64,000 nt of DNA from Spirodela intermedia (GCA_902729315.2 LR746272.1:3568035-3632034); one strand, 5' to 3'. Counted from the first letter of the stretch, positions 24,101 to 37,020 are shown. Translations and numbers: made by a program. Notes: a model not told the origin generated them from the letters alone.

Positions 24101-27100
24101 TTAAAGATATTGCTAAACAATTGGGCATAACATGCTAATCATCTAAAATCTTCTTGAGCATGGAGGGGACTCCATCTAGTAAGGGTATCTACATTTACTG
24201 ATGAAACTGGACCACTAAATTAGTGAAAACCCTATAGAGGACAAATGCCTTCTCAAATGTTCACTATCTCTTAGGTGACCCATAGTAACTTTATTCAGCT
24301 AGCTGAAGCAAGCCTCCCAAGACTTCTTACATGGATGCCATGGCCAGACTTATCAAGTATGTCAAGTCTTCATCAGGAAACAGCCCGTTATTTTCAATGT
24401 CAAACAGCTGCTAACACTTAGGGTTATGGAAATATAGATTGAAAATATTTTAATGAAAACAGAAGGTCAACTCCATTTCAGAGGCAACTTTGTCTCTTAA
24501 AGATGAAAGCAAGTAAAGTAGGTGCACTAGGTTTTGTTCCAAGGAATGAGTGCAATATTGTGGCAAATTTGATAAATAAGTTGTTGTGGTTGAATTTTTA
24601 GTCCCAGTCATTACTGCAAAGGTTGATCTCTTGATAAAGGTATATTGTAACAACAAATGTCCCAAGAATACCTCTGAAAACTTTTTGCAACATTGAGATT
24701 GACCAATAGTTCATCAAGGAAAGATTGGACTAAGAGGAACTATCTCACATGTTCAGTCAAGGGGATTGAAATCCTAAACGAAAAAAATTGTCCTAAAATG
24801 AGTTTCTGCTGGTCAGTTACCCAGTTTGTCAGTTTCCTGGTTTATTAATTTCCTAGTTGGTCAATTTCCTTAACCTAGTTAGTTTCTGTTTTGGTGGCCT
24901 AGGTAATTGTATATAACTAGCAATTGTTATATAATTTGAGAAGAAGAAAAGATTTTCCTGATTGTTTATCCTCACATGGTTTGCATCATGGTATCAGAGC
25001 CTTAGGCTAGTAAACTTGGGAATTTTTTTTCTGTGGTTTCATTGTGGCTATACAGATCACCCTTAATTGTTAAGAACCTCTCCTGATTATCAATCTTCAT
25101 TGTCAATTCTCTCAGCCTTAAACATCAACAATCCTTTTGCTACTGTAGTTGGCAGTTTTTTCTGCAGATTTCGGACAGCTGTCCATACTGTCCCACACCT
25201 TAGAGATGTCAGAGTAGGAGAGATAATCACTACAACAAAATCAGAGGAATTTGCATGGTTTTGATAACCTGGGGAGTTGCAGAGTATTTAGGTAGGCTAC
25301 AAACAGATTGGATGGAAAAAATTACCTGTTTGCATTGTGCTGAAAGGGAAAGGGAAGATCAGCCATCTCACAGATACAGGGCCAAAACAAGAGGATCCTC
25401 AGTTTGAGGCATGGGATGAGGAAGATGAAATGGTTATGGTGTGGTAATGGAATTCTATGACACCTGAGATTAGTGACATATCATGTTATTTGCTAAAAAC
25501 CAAGGATATCTGGGATGCACTCCAACAGACTTATTCCAAAGATAGAGATGCGGCTCAAGTATATGACCTTGAGGGGAAGAAAATTGCTGCAAAACAGGGA
25601 AGTAAAACAGTTGTGCAATATGTTAACCAGTTGAAAGCGTTGTGGCAAGAACTTGACCATGATAGGGTGTTTAAAACCAAATGTCCCGAGGATGCAGCTA
25701 TTCTTAAGGATTTCCTTGAGCAAGACAGAGTTAATGATTTTCTTGTGCTGCTTAATCCAGAATTTGATCATGTGAGAATTCAAATTCTCTGCAAGCAGAA
25801 GGCCCATGCTTTAATAATGTAGTGACACTGATTCAAGGAGAGGGAATGCAGAAGAGGCTTGATGCTTGAACCACAAAGCATGTACAACTCAGCTATGGTG
25901 GCTAGACGTGGCAATAATTCAACCACAGATGTGGAGAGAGCATTAGTTGCTAAGAGTGACCATAAGGACAGCCTATGAAGCCCCATCATAATCATGAATG
26001 GTGCTAGAAGCTCCATGGAAAACCTCTGAGTCAAGGAAAGGGACAGAAAAGAGAGCAGCCAAGGAACAATGCTCAAGATCATGTCATGACAATATAGCAG
26101 AATGAAGCAGTACCAAAGGAGTTAGGTGGTCTCAACCAGGAAGAGTTCAAGAGGCTGAGATCATTCATTGGCAATCCTGACAAAGTAACAGATTCCTAAT
26201 CATTGGCATATTTAAGTTCGTATTCATCCTCTATTATATTCAATGTCTTCAGTGTGACCCTTACTAACTCCTTGATAATGGATCCAAATGCTACCAAACA
26301 TATTATTCATTCACCACGTCTTTTCCACATACTCCTTGTCCAAATAGTAGGAAAATGGCCACAGCTGGTATTTTTTGACCATTGTAGAAGGTGCAGGAAA
26401 TGTTAAAACAAATCCTTCAGTGACTTTTAAAATTGTTCTTCATTTCCCTAGATTGTCCACAAACTTAAAGTCTATCCAAAAGCTTACTCAAGATTTGCAC
26501 TGCAAAGTAGTTATTCAACATCATCATTGTGCCCTTTATAACAAGAATTCAAGGAGGATGATTGGGCATGTGGAGAATGGGTTGGATTCTATTACGTCGA
26601 AGCACTGAGCCAGTCAAATCGTGCAAAGGAAAAATTATTTCATTCTTTTAAGCCTTCTTCATTTCATAAGAAAGGTGTTTGGCTTCACCATTGCTAACTT
26701 GGATACCATGATTTAGGGTTATTAGCATTATGTTTGTTCCTTTATTTCAAGGCATGTGTTGAAGATTTTCATTGCAGCGTGTGTGAATTTGCTAAACACA
26801 AATGTTTATCATTTCTAGTCAGTAAAACAATAAGTTATATTCATTTCTAACTGATTCATAATGATGTACGGGGCCTCTCTATAGTTCCTTATGTTTATAG
26901 GACTAGATGGTTTATGTCATTAATTGATGATTGTACTCTTGTTAGTATAATTTTTTTTCTGAAAAATAAATCTGATTCTAGTACCTTTTTATCAATTTTT
27001 TGTTCCATGACTAAGAATCAGTTAGGGGTCAAAGTCAAAAGGTTTAGGTCAGGTCACTCATCTCATAAATTTTTTGCCTTCTAGAGTCTTAGGATTCAAG

Positions 27101-30100
27101 AATCCAATAGAAACATTGTCCTTATTCTATCCAAACCTACACACTACTAATAATCTTGTCCCTAGGGTATTTGGATGTGTATCATTCGTTTAGGTTTACG
27201 GTCAACAAAGGGGGGGAGGGGGAATTAGATCCAAGGGTATTAAAATATCTCTTTGTGGACTATTCTAAATTCAGAAAGGGTATAAGTGTTATCAATGTTC
27301 AACAAAAAGTAAAATGTCTCAGTACATGTCACTTTCATCACACTGTTTCTTCAAGGGAAGTATTCAATCATTGAAGATAAGGATGGGAAATTTTATCCAC
27401 CACCACTTCTAATGTCTTCCACTATTCCTCTATCTAAACTTGTATCTGACTTCAAGCCAAATCTTGAATTTCAAACTCTAGAAAACCCTCAAGATAATTC
27501 TAACTTTGCCCTTGAAAATGTAAGATTTAGCAAAAGGGAAGGTGTTCTCAAAAGAGGAGATAGTTGTTTCAGAATCTATGTAGGCCCAAGAATACAACTT
27601 AGATCATGAGATTTAATTACAAGCTGATACTAAATCTCATGAGTAATAATAGCTAGGAAGGGAACTAGAGAATGAACAAAACGACCTTTATATCCTCTTA
27701 CCCTTTCTGAATAGCTAGGAAGGGTTCTTGTCCTTCAAATATTTTCGCCATCTTATAGAGCCTTCCTAGTTAGCTTAAACACTATTACAATCCCTAAGAA
27801 GAAATAGAAATAAGTAATGAATTTGGAGGTGGAAGCATTAGAGAAGAACAAAAGTTGGGAAATAATAAGACTGTCAATAGGAAAGAGACACTTGGACTGT
27901 AAAGGATCTATACACTGAAGATTGATTACGAAGTATAAAAATCTAAAGAAATATAAGGCTAAGTTGGTTACCAGAGGCTATACTTAAACCTATGAGATTG
28001 ATTACTTAGAAATGTTTGTTCCAGTCGCAAAGATGAATAATATTAGAATCTTGTTATCATTAACAACTATTATGGTAGGAAATTATAATACTTTGATGTG
28101 ATAAATATATTTTTAAATCGTGAACAAGAGAAAGAAATTGATATGGAAATCTTACCAGATTATAAGAATAATTTGGAGGGACATACGGTGTGTAAATTGA
28201 AGAAAACCTTGTATGGACTTAGCAATCACCGCAAGTATAGTTAGCCAAATTTTTGAGAATTATGATTCCTATGGGATATAGACAAATCTTAGAAAATCAT
28301 AGACTATTTATTAAACACTCATCATCAAAGAGAGTCACATCACTCTTGGTATATGTTGATAAGAGTGACCAAGAATGAGGATAAAGAGAAATATTATTTG
28401 AGCCATTGTTTTAGAGGAGTGAAATATTTTCTTGAGATTGAAGTAAGGCGATTTTTTTCATCTTCTTAGAGAAACAAGTAAGAATGCATGCAGACCAGGA
28501 AATAATCCAATAGATTTGAATATTAGACTTGGAAAGGCAGAGTAAGATGCTATAGTAGATAAGAAAGTGCATCAGCACTTGACAGGAAGGCTCATTTATC
28601 TGTCTCAAGCACAACTAGATACAACATCCACAATGAATGTGATTACCCTATTCATGCACCGTCCAAAAGAAGTCCTACATGCAGCTCACCAAGTGTTGCA
28701 ATGTCTCAAAGGACACCATGAAAAAGTATTCTATTCAAAAGAAATGGAGGTTTGGTACTTGAGGCATACACAGTTATTAATTATACAAGGTTAGTGTTGG
28801 AAGGAGATCAACCACTGGATACTGCACCTTTTTTCATTACAATCTCGTGACATGGAGAAATAAGAAATAGAATGTGGTAGCACAGTCAAGTAAGGCTAAA
28901 TTCTGAGCAATGGCTCAGGGTCTGTGTAAACTACTTTGTTTGAAGATTATCCCAGAAGACTTGAAGATTAAGTGGGACGGCCCAATGAGACCCTATTATG
29001 ACAACAAGACGAGCAAAACACATCAAGGAAAAGTTGGAAATCAGACTTATTTGTACCTTACACGTCTACATGGACAACTTATAGTTGTACTAAGGATTTA
29101 AGTAGTTCAATATTTCAAAGAACTATATCTAAGCTGGGAATGGGGAATGACTACTCACTAGCTATAGATGAAATGTGGAATAAATGTGAAATTAAGAGTT
29201 AGTTTTGGTTGGTTAGTTTCCTTTGGTCAATTTCCTTAACCTAGATACTTCCCTTTTTTCTGGTCAAGATAATTATATATAACTAGCAATTATTCTGTGA
29301 TTTGAGAAGAAGAGATTTTTTTTCTGGCTGTTTGTCCCTGTTTAGTGACATAAGCATTAATCAAGTTGAATGCAAGAGCTTCTATCAGAAACTTGAAAGG
29401 GAGAGCAGAAGTGAGTGACGTCTTATGATATGTGCATATCAGGTTCCTAAAGTAGTTACAATCCACCAAAGATCCTCTCTAGGAGGTTCAGTTATGTTTT
29501 ATCTTTCATCTTTTCATCCTTGTTTTACCAACTGTTACATGATACAGTTGGCAGTATATAATGAGAGCATATGTGCATTTTTTAAGGCCACGTAATAAAG
29601 GTCTCTTTTTTCTGCGGATTTGTCAAGATAAGTGATGATGTGTGAGTGAGAACATGTCAAGGACAGGACACATCAGCCCTTTCTCAAGGATTTAATCTTC
29701 CCTAAACGCAGAATATATTTTAAAAAGAGCATTCCTACTCATGAAACACAATCGAATGCTTCTTGCTATCCTTGAGACAATAGTTCTCAAAAGTAACTCC
29801 ATGACGTACACTAAGAGTCCACTTTACTAAGACCAATATTGATTTCCATGAAAAAGGACGAAGAGAATTTTTATGGCTTCCATCAAGATATTATTTGTTA
29901 AGATAGTCAAACTAATTGTTCTTTTGTTGATTGATTAGTTCCTCAATTTCGAAAAAAAAACTTTAAGGCTCATCAAATTAGGTTATTGAGCTCAAATGAA
30001 GAGGTAAAATCATACTACCTTTCAAAATATGAGTTTTTGCAAACTTCCAATAACCTATTTGGCATGACATGTTTTGACATCCTTTCCCTTTATATAAATT

Positions 30101-31817
30101 TTGATGAGGAAAGATATAGCCTGATCATAGTACCCAAACATTTAGCTTCATCAATAAGTTTCCCAACAGGATGGTCAACAACAAAGGGCGACTAGGCTTA
30201 ATCCAGACATCTTTGCAAATAGGCTTAATCCAAGCATGTTGAACACTAAGCAATCTCTTGAAATATGTCTAATTATGTGTTTATTCACAGTCTCATTTGT
30301 TAGATGCTACAAGTACCCCTAAGGATTGTATAATTACGTCAAGTCTAACGTTCAATTATCGGTGTTTTGCAACATTCTTTAAAAATGCTCTTCATCTGGT
30401 TGGAACACTATCCTATTCTTTAACAATAATATGCAGAACATTATCTTCTTTCATTTCCCCTTCTAGTATTTCATTAATTTATTTGGTATGAATATTGTCT
30501 AAAGCCGATAGGCTTCTAAGTTTATCTAACATCGTAATTAATATTCTTCGCATTGAAAAAGGAATAGTTTCAATAATTATTTCAGAGAAAGATTTCCTCC
30601 AAACAACTGGAAACAAAAGGACACATAACAGTTGACTGGGAAAGCAAATCAGATTGCAGGACAGGGTTTCCCTTGTCCAACATACTAGAGCGACCCATTC
30701 AGAAAAATGTGACTTCTAAAAGCAGCAAGGCCGCAGTGATGGGGATTTGGTTGGAGTCCACTGAGCCTTTTCATTTGATTAACCACTTATCTTTTTAAGT
30801 CCTCACCAATAGATTCGTCTTCTTGAAGTCATATGTTTCTGTTCATAGTTGTTCACAACGATTCATATTCCAGAATACCATAGACAAAGAAATAGGACAA
30901 GCTCATCACGTCAATGGAGAAAACCAATAAACTAACCTTATGTATCGCCGGCAGTGCAGACACACATTTCCATCTTTCCTCTTGAGTCCAAGCAAGAGCT
31001 TCCAACCCTTTGGCAAGGCAACACCAAAATTAGCAGCATCCACAATCCTCCGCCTCTTCCTCCGACTACCCCACTGCCCTTCCAATCCCCCAAGGAAATC
31101 CAGGAACTGCTCCTCTGTCACTAGACCCTGTGTCATCCTCATCATATCTGCCTCGAAGATTTCCTCCTTCGCTCCCAGCCCTATTAAGTCTACAGCCACA
31201 CCATTTACATTTAGAACATCACAGTCCTTGTTCACAGATTTCGTCGCCTCTTGCTCTCTCCAACCATTCCCAGGGAGATTTTCCGCAGGGCTAAGTTTGT
31301 CATTGACGCTGGCTCTAAGACCGGTAGCGCTTTCATCGTGAGGAGGAGCGGTTACGTTGGGGATCTCAACGCCGTTCCGCGCGAAAAGTTGACGAAGAAA
31401 GAGAACAATCTGCCCGTTCTCCAGGCGGCCGGAGTCATCCACGGCACCCGAGGCGGGAGGAACAGGCAAGGGATCGGAAGGAGCGGGCGGAGGAAGAGGA
31501 GGAGCATTCGCGGAAGAGGAGGCGGAGGGACCAACGAGAGGGCCGCAGGCGCGGCGACGGCCGCGGGCGGAACCGGAGGAGGGCGAGGGGGAGCTAGAGT
31601 GGCAAAACTCAGGGGACTTGCGAGGGGCAAGGCGGAGGCGAGAATAGGTCTGCTTGCGGCTTCCGGCACTCTCGTTGAAGACAGAGCGGTCGATCTTTGG
31701 GATCACGACGTCGTCGCATCTCCGGTTGTCACCGGCGCCGGAGGAGGAGGCGCAGGAGAGGGCGTTGATATCCGCCTGGGTGAGCAGCCGCAGATCGAGG
31801 ACTGGGATCGTCTCCAT
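21193..31817 (-). CDS. MBD8: MBD8-like protein: methyl-CpG-binding-like domain with two C2H2 zinc fingers
   Basis: Three exons in phase: 31817-30937 (donor AAG/GTTAGT), 23124-22998 (acceptor TTCAG, donor CAT/GTAAGA) and 22926-21193 (acceptor ATTACAG), giving about 913 aa. Residues near 1-70 carry the family start (IPVLDLRLLTQ) and the hallmark RCDDVVIPKIDRSVFNESAG. The MBD-like fold spans about 255-337 (ALPKGWKLLLGLKRKDG, then YISPSGKQLTSCKEVSSYLL) and is split between exons 1 and 2, so the splice is supported by domain continuity. C2H2-type fingers lie at about 389-410 and 436-456, with a basic RKRHRRGK stretch between them, likely a nuclear signal. The long acidic and serine-rich tail has no known domain. 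The expected role is nuclear, binding methylated or other DNA; MBD8-type plant proteins are not firmly shown to bind mCpG. Intron 1 is 7.8 kb and holds copia element C. The last ~25 residues (after ISDK) look unlike a protein end: a GATAAG/GTGTGG donor there would allow further exons. Confidence 0.8.
24040..24420 (+). mobile_element. Short Ty1-copia pol fragment in MBD8-like intron 1
   Basis: Broken translation gives NDIVLTRDKKVEA followed by LFKDIAKQLGI, matching the region just after the copia RT catalytic YVDD, and later a DAMARLIKYVKSSSGNSPLF piece like the start of copia RNase H. Stops and frameshifts are frequent. It is separate from element C, whose 5' LTR starts about 380 bp further on. 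Confidence 0.55.
24799..24988 (+). repeat. 5' LTR of copia element C
   Basis: Shares blocks with the 3' LTR: GGTCAATTTCCTTAACCTAG, then ATAACTAGCAATT and TTTGAGAAGAAG. It ends CATCA directly before the primer-binding site. The start (TGAGTTTC) is an estimate. Confidence 0.75.
24989..25001 (+). other. Primer-binding site of copia element C
   Basis: TGGTATCAGAGCC, complementary to the 3' end of plant initiator Met-tRNA and directly after the 5' LTR. This is where minus-strand DNA synthesis would be primed. Confidence 0.88.
25457..25822 (+). pseudogene. Copia element C gag remnant
   Basis: 121 codons of copia gag (UBN2 family) still open: KDIWDALQQTYSKDRDAAQVYDLE, then KQGSKTVVQYVNQLKALWQELD and FLVLLNPEFDHVRIQIL, all typical positions of the gag core. 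A stop follows at 25820 and downstream gag is scrambled. Confidence 0.8.
27800..29100 (+). pseudogene. Copia element C reverse transcriptase and RNase H remnant
   Basis: Pieces in several frames. One is a VALEKNKSWEI-type RT start near 27830. The next is a KLVTRGYT-like stretch near 27960, then VPVAKMNNIRILLSL near 28020. Further on come a VCKLKKTLYGL block near 28190, LTGRLIYLSQ near 28570 and a VAQSSKAKF RNase H motif near 28880. Numerous stops. Confidence 0.7.
29195..29350 (+). repeat. 3' LTR of copia element C
   Basis: Partner of 24799-24988, with conserved GGTCAATTTCCTTAACCTAG and ATAACTAGCAATT blocks and several small indels; about 35 bases shorter than the 5' copy. Confidence 0.72.
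29351..30936. other. Remainder of MBD8-like intron 1
   Basis: AT-rich intron sequence with no recognisable domain. A 12-base block AGGCTTAATCCA is repeated near 30193 and 30222. The intron ends at its donor GTTAGT (30936 reading left). Confidence 0.5.
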
Positions 31818-32268
31818 CGGACGGATTCCGTCGGAGATCCAGCCCGCCGGGTGTCGAGCGAGAGAGGCTGCGAGGAGGCGTCGCCGACGGAAAACGGATT
31901 CTGGATTTTGGAACTCACACCGGGTACATGACGATGGTCACGAACGCGCCGGGGCCATCTCCTCAGTCTCTCTATCTGAAAACGGCTCGAAAACGATCGG
32001 ACTAGGCCAGAAAAGAAGCTCCGCCCTATTCGTCACCTCCTATGTCGGAAGGCTTGTATCTGGAGCGCACGGCGACAGTGCCTTCCTCTACGCACTTAAA
32101 ACCTTTCCTTCAAGCGGTCTGGTCCGGTTCCGCCCTGTCCCGATGCCCAACATCACCACCAGCCACGCTCTTTCTCTCCAACGGAACCAGGAAGGAGTAC
32201 GTGGCAGTCTGGTTTCGTCCTCACTTCTCTTCTTCCTGAGAACTGAGGGCTGTACCTATTGAAGAGGG

Positions 32269-32302
<34 letters not shown>

Positions 32303-32785
32303 CTCCCCAGGACAGCCCCTGATACGAAACTGTCTCAACAAGAACAGGCGTTATGACCGGTGTCGAGTCCAAGACGAATCAAAAATTTCTTCTTCCTGCC
32401 AAATATGGTCACCTCTGCACACTGCAAAACGTAGATCGGCAGGAACTGGAAGACCGACCAGAAAGAAGAGTGACACGCATAAAAGGTATTTTATTCAGGG
32501 ATCTCGGCAATGCATCCCCCCCTCCTTTAATCCTATGATGAATCTTTGACAAAGGGGGACGGGGGGCCAAAAAAAAATGAATCTACCTCTCTCTATATTG
32601 AATTATCCTTTCTAATTACATTGACCCCGTGGAGCCTTGCAGTCTCACGGGAACGTGGCCTACCCTCCATGCAAAGATGAGCACTCTTCTCTCATCTGTT
32701 CTTGATTCACACTTCTGTTGGTGCTACTGTCCGCCAAAATAGTATTACGGGAAAAAGCAGGGGGAAGCCTGGGGGGCTACGTTTA
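31818..32785. other. Intergenic region between the QUA2-like and MBD8-like genes
   Basis: About 970 bp serving as the 3' flank of the QUA2-like gene and the 5' promoter/UTR region of the MBD8-like gene, both on the minus strand. It contains the (CT)n tract. Frames here run on both strands through GC-rich DNA and are not convincing genes. Confidence 0.6.
32270..32300. repeat. (CT)n microsatellite upstream of the MBD8-like gene
   Basis: About 31 bases of perfect CT repeat, reading (GA)n in the sense of the MBD8-like gene and lying about 450 bp before its ATG. GA tracts in plant promoters and 5' UTRs are bound by BPC/GAGA-binding factors; any such role here is inferred. Confidence 0.85.
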
Positions 32786-35700
32786 TTACTGCTGTTTCCT
32801 TATGAAGGGCTTCTGGCAGAGGAGGAGCCTCTCGTCGCTGTTGACGTCGGTCTCCATCATGCGGGCGTCCCATTTCATCAGCGACGTGACGGAGCGGGTC
32901 TCCTCGATGAGAGACGCTGTGTCCCGGAGTATGACCCAGCCCTGCATTGGAGCCACTTTCAGCCTCTCTGGAGATATTCCGAAGAAAGTGACGAGCCAAT
33001 CTGAATCTAGCTATCATAAACAAAGCAGTCTTCAATCGGGAAGCATGTTTCAAGAATAGGCATCGGATCAGTAAAAGCAGTCAGGTTTCAGCAATATTTT
33101 TTCAGTTGATACTAAAACTCCTCACGAGGAAGGAAGAAAAGTGTAAATAGGCATAAGAAGCATAACAGGTAATCACAAAATTATAATTACACAACGAGGT
33201 CAAGGCTTCCCACTTGAAGAACCGAATCATGCAAGTAGAAGTAAAATAAGACCAAGTCAAGTGAGAAAGAATAAGGGAACAATAATTAGAGAAGTAATTA
33301 CACCACCAAAGCAAGCCAGCGCCCCTGGGTTAGGTTTCAGAGACAAATTCTCCGGCTGATCTGCAAAAGAACTTTCACAGAAGAGTTGATTCATCTCCAG
33401 AGAAGGGAGAGTGGGTCAGCTGGGGATGACAATGGTGAAAAACATAGCAATATTACTGATTTCTTTCAAAGGAGTCATTCGAAGAGTCTTATCGAGAAGA
33501 AGGCCATTACATCGAATAGAGATTGATTTATGAATTTAGGGCTACAGAATAAATGGTCGGTCCGAGCAGATGGGTCATAATTTAATGAGAAATCGATGTA
33601 TAGCAATAGGACTACAAATCAAACAATTGCCTTGGAAGGTTCTATTGCAGGGATTACGAGATAAACATTCAGAGCAATTATTGTAAAAAAGTACTACCAA
33701 ATATGCTCTAATGAACTTAGTAGAATGAAGGAGAGCCTACTCTTATGCCTCAGTGTCAACAGAACACAACCCTAAAAAAATTCTTGCAATCCCACAAGCT
33801 GTCCAAAGCATAGTCTGCCAAGTAATAACCCAATGAACCATTTGAATCGCATAAACCTCCACATTTTCCCCAAGGATACCATAGCAAGCATAAGATTAGG
33901 CGAGAAAAATTACTAGGAAGAGACATCCAACGAAAAAAAATAGTTAGCATTTCAGATTGGGCCTAACAAGCACCTCTGGTCTCAAAATCCGATCAATCTC
34001 CGCGAATAGTTTAACCAGGGAGCACTTCTGCTTCCGGTGTGCCTCAAGTGACAACAACCCATCAGCATGGATCATATCATATGTCCTCGGATATGTTGGA
34101 AATGCCTCACACCTGATGGAAAATAATTACCAGATTATAAGTTGATCACCTCAGTAGAAGTGCATAAAGAAAAGTCACCTCAAAGGGAAGGATAAAAACT
34201 GCAGATATTATGCATATGGCGTTTCAGAAGATAATCGTATTTTCCTAGGAAGGAAAAATAAATTCGCCTAATCTTTGAAGCGGACCCAATAATCTAAATT
34301 CATTTAGATAAGACAGAATTATACGTACCAATCATGTTGAATACCAACTAAACCCCTGTCAAGGATCAGGGGGAGATAGTTCACACCGTTTACAGGCACT
34401 ACGTTCATGACCCATACAGATTTTCCGGCATCAAGTAGAGCGGCATTAAAGCCACCAAATCGAGCATTCATGTCTAGGACATTTCTGAGCATGTTATAAG
34501 GTGGGGAAGGATCCTCGTCCCCTGGCCTTTTTGGATGGTCTGAAAATATGAGAGGTGAGAGCAGCGACCAATGATTACGGACAACAGAGTTCCAGTTCAT
34601 GAGATCATCAGAAAAGTCTTCTTGGTGCACACCTGACAAAAAAAAACGAGCATTGGAGGATAAAAACAATTATCACCTAGTTAAGATAAACTGTGAGAAC
34701 AGGAAAGTCGTAACTGGGGAATATAGTGTGTGTCTATTGCCATTCCAAATCATATAAATTACCGTAGACACTGAGCTCATCAGAGCTCAACTTGGACCGA
34801 GAAGGCCACACTGTTCTACTCTCAATGGGAATCCACCGTTGGCTATGAGTTCCACCTATGCACAGATGGAGTGATTCATAGTATGGAGATTCAGGATCTT
34901 GAGTTTTACCACAGATATTAGGTCCAGATTTCCTGAAAGATCATCAGGTCACCTTATGAGTCGGATCTTCATCTCAATTGACGACTTAACGAATCCAGGA
35001 AAAGATAATAAAATAAATATAGATAGATATATCATTCTCATACCGAGAACTGTAACAATTCTTTTTTATCGTCTTTTTCCAGATGATTGTCTCATCTTGT
35101 TGAGCCAGCATGTCCCAGCATAACCTCTCAGCAAAATCACGTATGAACGTCCATTTCTTCTGATTTTCCTTGCTTTGCAGCGATCTGTGTGTATTCAACG
35201 CTGAAGTCCAGACAAAGAAACCACCTGGCCTTAAAAGCCTGTCAACTTCAATCAGAAAGATACCATCTGCAGCCACGTGAGCAGAACGTCCATCAGAAAG
35301 TAAATGCATGGGCACGAGTTAAAAGACGATTTAACCACCTAGTTAGAGAGCACTGTTTGATTTGGTCAAGGAATAGAACCAATTATAGGGAAGAATCCAG
35401 TCTTAAAAAGTAAATGATGATCACTAGGAAAAATTCTAGAGTTTCTGCATTGTTCTGGCGTGTCAATTTTCCTGTCCAGCTTCCACAAAAAGTGTTCAGA
35501 TCTCACAGGTCATAGATTTTTTGCCCGTAATCAGATTGGGTCATATCAGCAGGGTTGAATCCAAGTAAGCGATCAACTTGATGGATTATTGAATGAACGG
35601 CCAGGTAAAGTAGAAGCAGCTTTAAGAGACTAAACTAGATTTTCCACAAAATATTCAACTCCAGATGAATGATAAACTGGAGGGATACTTCACATGCACA

Positions 35701-37020
35701 CCATGGACGATTATAATAACTGAGAAGAGGCTAATTTCCCAATTTAAGCATGTACCTTTTGTCTCCCATTCTATCCCGCACTGGGCACAATGGACCATAT
35801 CAAAGGATAGAACTGGAAAGGGCAGTTGTTTAGACGTGAAGGAGCCAATAATTGCAGGGAGACCCCTCTCAAGAGTCAACTGGACCTGACTACCGGAGAT
35901 CTCATAACCAGCAAGGCATATGATCAACAACTGTTTTGAAGAGAGGTGTGCTCCAAAGCTGCCAAAGCCGCATTCGATGTCCAAGACAGTCCTAACCTGC
36001 ATCAATGAGATGAAACGTTTTTGAAGAATCCAAGGTAGCTTGAAGAAAAGAGCTTCAAAATGTCCCCAGGACGATCCATTATTTGTTTCTTCCTTGCCTT
36101 CTACCTTGTCATTTCTCCACCAAAAAAGAGATCAGAAAGCAGAAAGCCTTTGAGCAAAAGAGGAAAACCAAGCGGGCGGACTTACCCCGGCCTCAATGAA
36201 ATTGGAGTCGTTCCTGAGCCCAATCATCTCTGCTATCTGATGGGAATAGTCCTCCACACCGTCGACCATCAAAGAGTCTGAGTGGAAGGATATGTGTTCT
36301 TCCTCCACCATCATCCTGGAAGAACACCACTGATCACCCAATTTTCTGAAATTAAGCATATACGAGTAACTGTTCTCACCTCTTTGTTAAGCTGCCCAAG
36401 GAGAACTCCTGTCCGGAAACCTTCACGTTGTTCTTCCATATGAAGTCCCGACCAGTCGGCCATCGGAGAGGGATCCTGTATTTCCTCGGAGGTGGCACCA
36501 GGCAAATGGACTCCAGGGTGGCGGCGGATTCCCTAACGCATTGGCGGTCCTGTCGAGACCGACCGACGTAGGAATCTTCTGAATCCATATAGGAGGATGA
36601 ATTGTAGCAAGGGACATGATTCTCGTACTCGGGCGGGCAGAATTCTAGCTCCTTAGGCTTCGCAGTGCTGAGAGAGAGCTCCCCGATCTGTGACAGATCT
36701 AAAACAAGCTGCTCCTGGAGCCTCCGGTAGCCCTTGTAGATGCCCACACGGGAGGACATAGAGATGGAGATCGTCCAGTAGAGGGAGACCAAGATGGCGA
36801 GCATCACGATCAGCGTTAAGCCGAGATTAAACAGCACGACGCTCACTCCCTGCCTACTTCTGGAGGGTGCTGCGACCGCCGCCGCAGAACAGCCATTCTC
36901 GAAATCCTTGGTTTCGGAATTGGAATCCAACGGCTCCCTGTAATCCAGGTAGTCCCGGGTGCCTCCGATGCTCAGCCGCGCGCCGCCGCCGGAAGAGCCT
37001 CGGTGAAGGGGCCTCGACAT
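32786..37020 (-). CDS. QUA2: QUASIMODO2/TSD2-like putative pectin methyltransferase (DUF248 family)
   Basis: Eight exons, all joined at GT-AG sites in phase: 37020-36380, 36315-36186, 35996-35756, 35266-35044, 34932-34763, 34632-34329, 34112-33974 and 32941-32786. They give 667 aa, close to Arabidopsis QUA2. It is a type II Golgi membrane protein: short basic N-terminus, one membrane helix at about 59-84, then a lumenal stem ([13 protein letters not shown]) and two SAM-methyltransferase-like halves. Motifs include [14 protein letters not shown] near 190, [15 protein letters not shown] at 261-275, [13 protein letters not shown] near 323, [11 protein letters not shown] near 349, and [18 protein letters not shown] in the second half. 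QUA2 is needed for homogalacturonan synthesis and cell adhesion; methylation of pectin is presumed. The family's usual glycine in DxGCG reads Glu at about residue 265. The true start is the ATG at 37020; the TTG two codons earlier is not used in eukaryotes. Confidence 0.95.

Larger units (their letters stand above)
24799..29350 (+). mobile_element. Ty1-copia retrotransposon, element C, inside MBD8-like intron 1
   Basis: A full-length but decayed element in antisense to its host gene. It has a 5' LTR (about 24799-24988), a Met-tRNA primer-binding site, gag (25457-25822), integrase remnants (about 26650-27120), RT (about 27800-28400), RNase H (about 28600-29100) and a 3' LTR (about 29195-29350). 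Many stops and indels are present. Its LTRs do not resemble those of elements A and B, so it is a different family. Flanking bases TAAAA and TAAGC are only a weak candidate target-site duplication. The host exons on both sides still splice in phase. Confidence 0.85.

Noticed and set aside
31251-31931. 226-codon plus-strand frame
   Set aside because: Antisense shadow of exon 1 of the MBD8-like gene, glycine/arginine-rich because of its GC content.
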